64,000 bases of DNA from Morinoia aosen. Its lineage: Eukaryota; Arthropoda; Malacostraca; Amphipoda; Talitridae. The position numbers were made by a program, and so were the translations under genes. Under the pieces are notes generated by a model. It searched no databases. It was given only the letters and a program-made list of their open reading frames with translations, and had not been told where the DNA came from. Location: positions 44,785,757 through 44,849,756 of the forward strand of contig CM059562.1 in assembly GCA_030386875.1 (NCBI GenBank). Reading direction: 5' to 3'. This document shows positions 1 through 9,600 of this stretch, piece after piece (position 1 is the stretch's first letter; each line of letters starts with the position of its first letter).

Positions 1-417
1 AGGTTCTTCCTTCAGAAAAGAAAAAGATGGTGCTTGCATTGGGAGAAGAAGGCCATGAGGAACCCGTTAAAAGACCACATCCTACTTTAGATGAATTCCA
101 AACAAGAACACTCATCTTTTGTCTCCATGAGGACCAAAGAGTCACTCATTAAGTTTGGCCTGGATGTTGATGTCTTTGATAATGATCCTTCAACGTGGCC
201 CAATATAGGTTCCTTCCAAGAAGTAGTTAATAAGGTATCTGCATTGTCTGTAACTAATGACACTGCAGAGAGAGGAGTAGCCCTGATTCAAGACTACAAT
301 AAACTCTTGACAAAACAGGAAGATCAGCTCCAGTTCTTGCTTCAAATAGTTGCTGCACATAGAACTGCCTTCCCTGATTCCCTGAAGTCTACTCTGACCC
401 AGAACAGGCTACAATGA
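1..417 (+). pseudogene. C-terminal fragment of an unrecognised protein family
   Basis: An open frame from ATG 91 to TGA 415-417 gives 108 residues with natural, non-repetitive composition: an acidic FDNDPSTWPN stretch, then NDTAERGVALIQDYN, then LLQIVAAHRTAFPD. It reads like the C-terminal end of a larger protein; I have the impression that similar tails occur in multi-copy uncharacterised arthropod proteins, but I cannot name the family. Bases 2-120 also read as protein-like sequence (EEGHEEPVKRPHPTLDEF) in a different frame, which suggests that the real reading frame enters from the left edge and that this copy is broken or spliced near base 120. No signal peptide, membrane segment or known catalytic motif is visible. 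It could be a decayed gene copy or a transposon-carried gene. Confidence 0.45.
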
Positions 418-653
418 GGGGATTGGGCACCATGAAACCCCTGCCTTTGAGCAGCTAATACTCGGTCAAGACCGGGGGGGGACCTGGATTACCAGGGTTC
501 AGAGTTTGATGGACCGGCGCCACCAGTAAATTTTATTATATTCAAATAAAATTTTTAACATGATGTTATCTCTATAAATGGAACAATATGCCAGGGTGCC
601 CCATAAAAATTTTGAAAAAAAAAAATATTTTCCTATGTTTTAGAACCACCCTA

Positions 654-688
<35 letters not shown>

Positions 689-1865
689 TATATATATACA
701 CACATATATAAGAATAGGCTCCCGAAGTACAAATCTTTCTCTTGCACCACTTTCATATATATATATATATATATATTACAGGCCTCGTATAAATTCAAAT
801 TATAAATTATAAGAATAGGCTTCCGAAGTACAAATCTTTCTCTTGCACCTCTTTCATAATCTGCTGTGCTGTCTTTCTCTTACTTACCGATTTGTTTAGA
901 CGATTTTTGAATAATCACCGCTACGTCATATTGCGTTATAAAGAACGTGTTAGCTTAGATTATTCAATTTTCTAATTGCTCTGTACATGATCAACGTCCA
1001 AATAGTTGAAAATTTGAATAACGAGCATTGTTGAACTAAAAGTATAGCTTTGAGTAACTCCAGGAATATTGGCAGTATTGCTGTAGTCATTCCAGTAGCT
1101 ACACTTTTCCCAGTTATAATCCCTCAATACAGTAAAACATGCATATTACATGGAAAAAGTAGCCTTACATCCATATTTGTTCGATGAATACATTATTGTA
1201 GTAATTACATATTGAACACTACGTACTATATATATACACATGTATATATGTGTGTACAGACATATACGGCACACATCCTATAATATGCCATTAGCTCCAG
1301 TTAATTATAAATATAAATGAATAATAATAATAATCTCAGTTAACAACAACTTCGGTCATAGACTATTTAGTTGTCCCTTTGGCATTCCTACCAAAGTTGC
1401 TGTGCTGTTGGAAGGTGATACGCTGAGGTTATGAGTGTCTTCCATCTTTCTCCGCTATCTATACAGATTACTTCAATTACGACGTTGTTGTTCGCATATT
1501 CAATCTTACTCAGTCAAGTGCGATACAACTCAATACAATACACTTTTCACCAAAAAAACAAAACTCATGTCTGACTTCAACAATAGCTGGCCCAACACAA
1601 AGTATGCACTCCTTTCGTCAGGCCACAACAATTCTCCAGAACTTCACCCCCATTCGTTACACAGCAATATAGCATTACATAAATGTCGATAACTACCGTT
1701 TAGCATGAGCCACCCGAAAAGGAGCCGTCATGGACATTCTAACACTTATCACAACATTAGCTTCTTTTTACCCATCATCATAAGGATTCAATCACCATAT
1801 GAACAAAGATTGAGGCCAATATAGCTGAAACTCGTAATTTTTACCTGAAGAACCAGGGTACATGG
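418..1865. other. Non-coding stretch with microsatellites and a short direct repeat
   Basis: (TA)n/(CACATA)n microsatellites lie at about 652-710 and 755-776. A 45-bp segment beginning AGAATAGGCT is present twice, at 711-755 and 812-858, on both sides of the second TA tract, so the tract lies within a local duplication. An (AAT)n run lies near 1,320-1,335. The rest is AT-rich with no gene that I can support. Confidence 0.7.
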
Positions 1866-1904
1866 ATGCAATGGAACAATGAATGTGGATGGATTGAAGC
1901 TAGG

Positions 1905-2010
1905 ACCCCAAAGTTGGGGTTCCAGCTCCCACCCTCACTTTGGCTGAGCGTCTTACCCGCGCTGGAACCCTTTCTCAACTCTGCGTTGAGGAGCTCAGTA
2001 CGCTCGGCCA
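1905..2010 (+). repeat. GC-richer dispersed repeat, copy 1, with pseudoknot potential
   Basis: This segment and 3,919-4,012 are clearly related over about 100 bp. It contains two interleaved perfect or near-perfect stems. P1 pairs 1917-1926 (GGGTTCCAGC) with 1961-1970 (GCTGGAACCC). P2 pairs 1942-1950 (GGCTGAGCG) with 2001-2009 (CGCTCGGCC) with one G-U pair. Between the 3' strands lies a hairpin (CTCAAC 1974-1979 with GTTGAG 1985-1990). An upstream ACCCC at 1905-1909 could instead pair with GGGGT 1916-1920 and compete with P1. The function is unknown; see the findings for the comparison of the two copies. Confidence 0.6.
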
Positions 2011-2470
2011 TTTCGGTTCTAAACTGTGCCGCAGAACATACCAACTGCTACAAGACTAAGACATAGGCAAACCGTAAAACAAACATTAAAACACAACCTC
2101 GCCACTCTTGAACTGGGTGGGTCCACTCAGATTTAACATCATATATTCCCTAATACATTCACTTTTTTAACAAATTCCATTACTTTATGAATAAGTCCCC
2201 CATCAGATAACAAGTTGGCCACACTTATGTTTCCTCCTGTCACCGCTTAGAAATTACAAATCTCATTTCCTTTCCTGTTGGACATAAAAAATTTTAAGAC
2301 TTCAGCTGTCCCCAGACGCTTGAAACGCAAAATACACATTTTGTGAAATCTACCCTGCAGACTTAAAATCTCTTTGAAATACCTTTCCACTATAACACCA
2401 ACAACGTGAAGAGAACTCTCAAAGAAATGATGCTATAAATATAAAAATAACACCAATCGCTATACATATA

Positions 2471-3019
2471 CAGGGTGGGCCAGAAGTAACCGAGCCTTTT
2501 AATTTGCTAATACAAGGAAAACTATGAACGCTAGGGAGTTGAAACTTGTTTGATTTGAAAGAATAACATTTTTATGGCTTGTCAGGGCTAAATTTTAAAT
2601 ACGTTCGAATGAGTGCCACGACTGTTCAGACAAATTAGAGCTCTTTTCTTTGTCGTTTCCATAACGCTCCTTAGTGTATCAGGCGAGATTTGAGCTATTT
2701 CATATAAAATTTGGTTTTCAAGTTCTTGTAAATTTGTTAAATTGGGTACATCAACTCGCGACTTACGGGAGACCCACAAGAAAAAGTCGCATGGGGACAA
2801 ATCTGGAGAACAAGGAGACCAGGTTATGTTACCAAATCGTAAAATTAAGTTATTTGGAAAGACTTCTCCCAACAATACCCTTTCTCTTCCTGTTAATAAC
2901 AATAGTGTTGTTAACCTATAAAAAAATTTTAACCTAATAAATCAATTTGAACTTCCTAGCGTTCATAGTTTTACTTATATTATCAAATTAGAAGAGTAAG
3001 TTACTTCTGGCCGGTCCTG
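2471..3019 (-). mobile_element. Internally deleted Tc1/mariner-superfamily element
   Basis: The two ends form inverted repeats of about 70 bp (left starts CAGGGTGGGCCAGAAGTAAC, right reads CAGGACCGGCCAGAAGTAAC on the other strand) and are flanked by TA on both sides (2469-2470 and 3020-3021), the usual target duplication of this superfamily. The minus strand at 2588-2902 encodes about 100 residues of the C-terminal end of a transposase, including the signature SPDLSPCDFFLW, which carries a conserved aspartate region of the DDE/D domain, followed by a helical tail. The N-terminal DNA-binding half and most of the catalytic core are missing, so this 549-bp copy is non-autonomous. SPDLxPCDFFLW with WSP before it is typical of the Tc1/mariner-related families common in arthropods; the exact subclass is uncertain. 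Confidence 0.85.
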
Positions 3020-3292
3020 TAAAAACCAAGAGAAAATTAGCATGGGCTGGACAATTTTGGAACACATTGCAGCTACTACCACACCTTAAAAGTACTGTCG
3101 TTGCTAAAATCAGAAATTGTGAAAAGATTAAAATGAATGCTAAAAAGAAGTTAAAACTTAACACGCAAGTTGGAAAGTGAAAATAAAGTTTTTGAAACTT
3201 GCAAAGCCCTAGAAACTCTTAGAGCGTGATTTACGATATTAAAAAGTTATGTCTATATTTTACGCAACGTTGATTCGAGATCAGATGTTAGG

Positions 3293-3640
3293 TTAAAGGC
3301 TCCCTAACCGCAACAAAGACGTTCGAAATAGAGGAAGGAAGAAGGGACTGTTAAATATGGAATTAAGGAAACGCGGAATCTGTGTACAAGGTGCATTGAA
3401 ACTGTACGTTCAGAAAGAAGTTCATGAAACAAGATAAAAGTTTAATGAAAAAGTAGTAGTAGTAGCAGCAGCAGCAGCAGCAGCTGAGAAACAGGACAAC
3501 AGTGAACCAAAAAAAAGATTGTCCATCCCATAATACAAAATTTATTTCAACCCACAGAGCCTACCTAACTCGCTACTCGGGACCTCACATATTCCTCCTA
3601 GGATCGCCAACTCCCTTGGATACAGAAGTTGTACCCCTTT
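3293..3640 (-). repeat. SINE-A copy 1
   Basis: Near full-length copy of a family present at least seven times in the window. On the minus strand it runs from the GGGGTACAACTTCTGTATCC-type head to the GGGAGCCTTTAA end. It lacks the (AAT)n tail seen in other copies, and an (AGT)n(AGC)n microsatellite has grown inside it at about 3,451-3,485. No clear target duplication is seen, so it is probably an older copy. Confidence 0.7.
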
Positions 3641-3918
3641 TATGATGAACTGTACATATATTGGATCCGGGTCATATCGGTCTAACCAAAATGGGACAAT
3701 TTGTAGTAGTAGTAGTAGCTAGCGCTTCAGTTACTCAAACTATGTCACACCGAAGGTCACATAATTTAACTCGTACCAGACTCTTCCAAATCACCACACA
3801 AGATGAACATCACTATTATTTGCAACATCAACATTATAATTGCAACTCAAGATTACAAGTGTCTCCCCATTAAAATTTGTTCACAACACTGAACAGTCGA
3901 ATGCACTGGGCATCAAAA

Positions 3919-4012
3919 CCCCGTAGTGGGGTTTCAGCTGCCCACCCATTTATGGCCGGACGACTTACCCACGCTGAAACCCCCGAGGTACCAACGAAGC
4001 TCGCCCGGCCAT
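3919..4012 (+). repeat. GC-richer dispersed repeat, copy 2, with pseudoknot potential
   Basis: Second copy of the repeat at 1,905-2,010. P1 pairs 3928-3938 (GGGGTTTCAGC) with 3973-3983 (GCTGAAACCCC), 11 bp perfect. P2 pairs 3954-3962 (GGCCGGACG) with 4002-4010 (CGCCCGGCC) with one mismatch and extends outwards by two more pairs (AT with AT). The 15-nt and 10-nt joining segments match copy 1 in length, and CTTACCC is kept between P2 and P1. The segment between the 3' strands is shorter (18 nt against 30) and can form only a weak CGAG/CTCG hairpin. Confidence 0.6.
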
Positions 4013-4119
4013 ATTGCAGTTTCTTCATCTTCAAACTTCTAAGACGATATGACGTCTGGCTATAATGCGTTACAGCGCGGCTTTACGTTAAATCTCTTTA
4101 AGCAGTGCAACATGGAATA

Positions 4120-4709
4120 CGAGGGTTAGTCAAAAAGTTCTCAGACAATTGCCATAATTTTGTACTGAACAGAGATTTACAAGTTGAAACCTGTCCTTAA
4201 AGCCTCCTTGATAACTTGCAGCTGTCTCATCAGTCTGTGTCAGGTCAACATCGAGAGAGGTTGCATCTCAAAATAGTAATTTTCAACCTTTCAAATGGCA
4301 AATTTTGAGATCAGAGCTAACATCAAATTTTTAACTAAACTAAATTGGAAACCTGTTGAAATCATCGAAGCTTTGCTAACAGCAGGTTTATGGAGATTCT
4401 GCACCATGTAGAGCAGTCGTTTATGATTGGATTGAACGCTCTAAAGAGGGAAGAGTCCAACTTGATGACGACCCATGAGGAGGGAGGCTCACAACAGCAA
4501 CAAATGAAAACATCTATCTCCTACAGAACCTACTGGAACAAGCTCCCCCTCCCCCCAATTTTATCAGGAAGGCATTTTCAGGTGGAAACTTAAATTACAA
4601 AAGTGTATAGACCACAATGGAGCTTATGCAGAAAAATAAAAGTAATGAGTTGTTAAGTAAAGAAATTATGGCATTTGTCTGAGAACTTTTTGACTAGGCC
4701 TACCCCTCG
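4120..4709 (+). mobile_element. Internally deleted mariner element with both transposase ends
   Basis: Inverted ends share TTAGTCAAAAAGTTCTCAGA-type sequence (left starts CGAGGGTTAGTC; right reads CGAGGGGTAGGCCTAGTC on the other strand) and are flanked by TA at 4118-4119 and 4710-4711. Inside, bases 4297-4500 translate, with frame changes, to a mariner N-terminal helix-turn-helix region (FEIRANIKFLTKLNWKPVEI, then APCRAVVYDWIERSKEGR). Bases 4579-4638 give the very end of a mariner transposase (KLQKCIDHNGAYAEK then stop). The catalytic centre between them is absent, so the copy is a deletion derivative that could move only with help from a complete relative. Its right edge abuts a SINE-A fragment. 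Confidence 0.85.
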
Positions 4710-4710
4710 T

Positions 4711-4768
4711 ATCCCCCTGGGATAGCTAATTTCCCTTGACACAGTAGTTGTGTCTCCCTGATGTTTAA
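4711..4768 (-). repeat. SINE-A head fragment
   Basis: About 58 bp matching the 5' head of SINE-A on the minus strand (AGCTAATTTCCC and a GACACAGTAGTTGTGTC palindrome equivalent to GATACAATAGTTGTATC). It ends at the TA next to the mariner element, but the rest of the SINE is not found on the other side of the mariner. Confidence 0.55.
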
Positions 4769-4769
4769 T

Positions 4770-5387
4770 TATATATTGGGTCCTAAATCCCTTGACACCA
4801 ATTAGTAATGTGAACTACTTCAAGTCTTCTGGTAGCTTAATAATCGCATAATCAAATTCAAAGAAAAATTTGCCCCTCTTCATTTCAACAGAAGTGCTCC
4901 ATGTTTTCCATCAATAAAAATGGAAAGTTATAGTTAGATACACATTTGTAAAAATCGGCAATGCACTGCTGTACCCCAGAATACTTTGAGGACATACGAA
5001 TTAAATTCAACTTAATAAAGTAAACGCAATAATTTATGTTTTGTTCAACGCTCTTGTAGCGCTGCAGGACTGTGCATGATGCACGGGTCATACCAGTCTT
5101 ACCAAAATGGGACACTATAGAGACCAAGTTTCATCGAGGGAAAAACTTAATTGTTCGTTATTTTGTCCCTTTTTCTTTCACACATGTCTTTCGTAATGAT
5201 CTACTCTGATTGATTGTACATTTCTACACTTCACATAAAATTTGATGAGGGAGAATGTAATCTGCGAGCAACAAGTGTTAGGCTTGGGACAGTTTGAATC
5301 AATTACTTCACGAATTGTCTTACCAAAGCCAGGCAAATGACTTATTTCTGCTTAACAAAACCAAGAACTGAATTTGTCCGTAAAAAG
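4770..5387. other. AT-rich stretch without recognisable content
   Basis: I see no exon, repeat family or structured element here. Short open frames look like random AT-rich translation. Confidence 0.6.
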
Positions 5388-5508
5388 CAAAAACCTATTC
5401 ATTATAAAAAAGGGCTACTCAACCGTCAGCTCGAGATCTCATATGCTCCTTATTGGAGCACTAATTCACACAGATAAAATACTTGTATCCCCCCAGGGGT
5501 GCTTTCAA
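5388..5508 (-). repeat. SINE-A 5' half, truncated copy
   Basis: Matches the first ~120 bp of SINE-A on the minus strand: the CCCCTGGGGGGATACAAG head, the GGAGCACTAAT hairpin region and the AGCTCGAG/AACCTA segment in the same order as at 5,796-5,908. The 3' two thirds are missing. Confidence 0.6.
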
Positions 5509-5544
5509 GTTGAAGTTATTGTGATAACAATTTAGCGTTGAAGA

Positions 5545-5908
5545 TTATTATTATTATTATATAAGAAAGTTTTAGCCTCCCTTAACTACGACAAAGATGT
5601 CCCAAGAGAGGAAAGAGGAAGGCACCATTTAGTATGGAGTTGAGGGAACGCGGAATCTATGCACAAGGTGCACAGAAACAGTAAGCTGGGAAAGAAGTTC
5701 ATGAAACAAGAAAAAAGTTGAAGAAGAAAGTAGTAGGTGCTGAAAAACAGGAAAGCAGTGAACCGAAAAAAGATGGTCCGTAACAAAACAAAAACCTATT
5801 TTATTACAACAAAAAGGAAGCCTACCTAACCTTTAGCTCGGGCCCTCACATGGTTCCCCTGGGAGCGCTAATTCCCATAGATACAATAGTTGTATCCCCC
5901 TGAGGGGC
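5545..5908 (-). repeat. SINE-A copy 2, full length with tail and target duplication
   Basis: Reference copy of the family on the minus strand, 364 bp. It is flanked by a perfect 13-bp direct repeat, TTAGCGTTGAAGA at 5532-5544 and 5909-5921, which fixes both ends. The minus-strand 5' head is CCCCTCAGGGGGATACAAC followed by three short hairpins. The 3' end is GGGAGGCTAAAACTTTCTTA followed by (TAATAA)n. A simple-repeat tail plus a 13-bp target duplication is the mark of target-primed insertion by LINE machinery. An open frame on this strand (MLRTIFFRF...) is not kept in frame in other copies, so the element is judged non-coding. I see no convincing tRNA-type A and B boxes. Confidence 0.8.
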
Positions 5909-5921
5909 TTAGCGTTGAAGA

Positions 5922-6379
5922 ATTTTTCCCTCAACAACATATATATTTTCATTTCCACACACGTACGGCCTCTCACTTTTTCTGGTTCCAAATTTTTTTG
6001 TTTTTTTCCATACTTCCCTTGCACATAACTGGAGACATTTCCTCTTCTTATCCCTATTTTTCTTGCTAATGGGCTGAATCGGAATCTATCGGAACCTGAG
6101 AGGCAAAAAAAAAAATTAAACTCACAACAAAACAGCATTTCTGTGATGTAGGTGCAATTCATCATCACATTGAGAGAAGTTGGAACTTGGAAGAGATTTC
6201 GGTGTGATGAAAGGAGACTTGTAGTAAGAACGGGCTGAAGAGGATGGCTATAAATTGCAAACCGTGAAATGGTGAGCGGGACCAAAAATTATCACCAGGA
6301 AATGTAAATGAATCCGAAATTCCCCGAAAACAAGCAGAAGAAAAGATGGGAATGAGAAGGATTAGGTTAGATTATTGGT
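5922..6379. other. Stretch without recognisable content
   Basis: Between two SINE-A copies. A minus-strand open frame at 5,833-6,285 runs through the SINE edge and has no protein-like features. Confidence 0.55.
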
Positions 6380-6652
6380 TAGTTTGAACCTCCCTATCCT
6401 CAACAAACGAGATCCAAAGAGAGGAAGGAAGAAGGCACCATTTAGTAAGGAGTTAAAGGAACGCTGAACCTGTGCAGAAAGGGCATAGAAACACTAAGTT
6501 GAGAAAGAAGTTAATGGAACGAGATCAAAGTTGAAGTAGAAAGTAGTAAGTGCTGAAAAACAGGACAACAGTGAACCGAAAAAAGATGGTCATTCAACAT
6601 AACCAAACATTAAATTTCAACAAAAAGAAGCCCTACTTAAATCTAAGCTCGA
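6380..6652 (-). repeat. SINE-A copy 3, 5'-truncated
   Basis: Minus-strand copy matching SINE-A from its GAGGTTCAAACT end through to the AGCTTAGATTTAAGTAGGGC segment. The structured 5' head of about 100 bp is missing, as expected for incomplete reverse transcription. Confidence 0.7.
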
Positions 6653-9600
6653 GTGAAACATCGAGTTTCATGAATATAGGTCACATTCACAATAGCTTAA
6701 ATTTAAAACCCGCTCCGGAATAATTAGAATTTGTATATTGTACTCCACTGCGTTGCACGACCGAAGCCCGAAAAAGAAACAAGTATAACAAACAGCGATC
6801 AGGTATCAGTTACCGAACAGGCTCCTTCAGATATCGAACGCAGTGCCGCCATGGTCAGAGGACATCAACGAGAGAGTAAAAATGATAAGAACCGGTACTA
6901 GAAGGTCACATGGCAAGAGTATTTAGAAGTAGAATTCTATCGTCAGTAATACGGTTTTAGGTATCCCGGACATGCATTATCGCCGCAAAATTTTTCCATC
7001 ACTACAGCGCTGTAACGTGTTTGCTACAAACGGTATTAAAACTGCTCTAAACATCAATATTACGTATCAATAAACCCGAGTAAACTACAGTATATTTCTG
7101 CTGTAACGCTCCTTCGGGGTTCCTTAGAAGACGCAGTGGTCAACACTGGTAGAAGAAAACTAAACAAACCTCATTTTCTTTTGCTGATGCAACTTTGTCT
7201 TTGAGAAATGTATGGGGGCTCATTACGAACAACCAACCCACCAACTGACCTGATTGCTTAAGGTCATCACTAGAAATCCACTTTTTGTCAGAAGAGACTT
7301 TCCGGTCAGAAATGCAATCATTTGTGTTCTATAGAAAGAGCAGAGCAAATGTCTGGCCTGCGGAGCACTCATTTGGTCAAAAATATATTTGCAGACATTG
7401 TACCGCAAATGTTAGAACGAAGGTAAAGTTGACGCCAGGCATCTTAAATATAAACATAACACACGCGTTCACGAAATTTAAAGGATAGAATAACTTTGAA
7501 TTCAATGGTCGATGCACTTCTGATAGGGAATCATCATGATGAAATGTAATTTTCAAATTTTTCTAATTTGAAGAAAGTTGATTTCAATTTCCAGGGCTCA
7601 TAAGCTCATGGGGCTATTGAAATTACAGGTGTTTCAGCCTTTTTGAATTTTCGCCTTTTTTGTTTTTTGGTTCAAAAAAAAAATTTTATGAGGGAACAAT
7701 TTGAGAAATGAGAAAAAATTGTATATGGTTCGCTTATTGATATACAAAATTCACGCTAATACGAGTTTATTGTCGCAACTACGCGTCTCGGGATGAAGTT
7801 GTTCACCGATTTTTCTGGCATCACCATGTCCGATGAAAATTTGATTTATGATTAGAAGGTGTAAATTCCCGATAGGTCATAACGGAAATAGTACTTTACA
7901 GTAACAATTAGTTGCAATTTTCATTCAGCATTAACGAGCAATATTTGTCTCTGTTTGAACACTTATCTATTAGAGTTTAATAGACTTATCAGATGCGTAA
8001 TTCAATTACGCAGCAATAGTACGTTCTTGTATGTCCGCTAAACTAGCCATCACCTGTATACAGAAGTTAAAAAGTGATATTTTAAGAAGCAAATGAATTT
8101 TTTTTAGATGGTAAAATTGTTCAATACTCATTATACTTTCAGATGTAATTGGAAACCTACATGGACAAACCACCGCTCTGCGAAAAAAGTTCAAAAAGTT
8201 ACAGCCTAAGCAATAAAGAAATCATGGAAAAATAATCCGCAGTAAACAGACTACAGGTCAAAATGCTGAAAAAGTTTCTTTAAACGATCGATTTTTGCTA
8301 AATTTATAATTGTGACATTACGTGCAGCGGATCCAAAATAAATCGCCTGGTATCATCCCAACAGCTTCAAAATATGAACCTGGATGTTTTCAAAATCGTC
8401 TCAATATCCAATCTTGCTCTGGCAAACAACCCTTTGAAAAAAGCCGAAGAATTTACCTGCAACTCCACTTTATCATTTCTCATTTGCCTTTGGTTTCATG
8501 CAGACATTTCTTGTATTTCCTGAAATTTATGTTCCCGATAAACTGCTTTTTCTATAAAACATAAGACTGGTATGAAATGCACTTTTCCAGAAATGTGTGA
8601 CGCGAAAGTAAAATCGTGTTCCTATTTAAATGAATCGGATGAAAACATAAGAAAATTAAAGGATTAAAAATCAAACGCTATGAGGCATGATGCATGCCGT
8701 GCATTATCTGAAAACTTTTTTTACCAAAAATCTCCCCCCAATAGGTAAATCACTAATGAAAGCTTTAGATAGCGTGTAGAACTATGTCTCACATTTTCAG
8801 TCGTCAACAACTCAGTGCGAGAACTACAAGCAAAACTTTTCACTACGTAGCTGATTTTTAGGGCTGTTACCAGTTTTGTTTTTGTTGTACTGTTTCTGTT
8901 TATTGCATTCATTCTTCTGTATTCATCTTTGTATGTGGGCAAACAGGATAAGATAAAAATGTTCATTTCTAGTTCAAAAAAGGTCTTATTTAAAGGGATG
9001 CATTATATACTGAACAACATATTTATGTAGTTTCACGGGAAGATGAACGTACTTGCAAAGCTTTATTTAGAATTTATTCGTTTAAAGAGTTAACTTAAAA
9101 TCAGGACTCTTCAGCTGAGAAGTCAGCATGTGAAAGCTCTCTTCCTCTTCGTAGCCACACAATAACGCAAGGCGTCGTTGCAGTAGAGATTTATACTTTT
9201 GCGCTCGTTCAGAAATAAATGGTGTCCGTATTGCCTTCACTCGTCGTGTACTTATATTTTTATACATGCTGACTGAATCACGTGGCCCCTGCCCTTATTC
9301 CGTTTAAATATGTCTTAAAGCAACTGCTTGAATTGAAAGTTTCAATACTTGCAGAAACTACCTGTTATACCCGATTGTAAATAAATCATTTACAATAAGG
9401 TTGCATCTCAATAAAATGCAACAAGATAGCTGTCTTCTTCGAATAGATTTACTATGAACTATTTCTCCTGTGAAATATTTTTTAAGATCTCGTGTACGTA
9501 TTCGCATTAACATACTGGGATGTAAAGGTTGAAATTAGTCGTTAAATTTGGCGCAAAACAGAAGTTCTTTGATGTGATTTTAGATTCTTTTGTTTTTTTC

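Noticed and set aside
588-812. 74-residue frame rich in IYIYIY
   Set aside because: Translation of a TA microsatellite.
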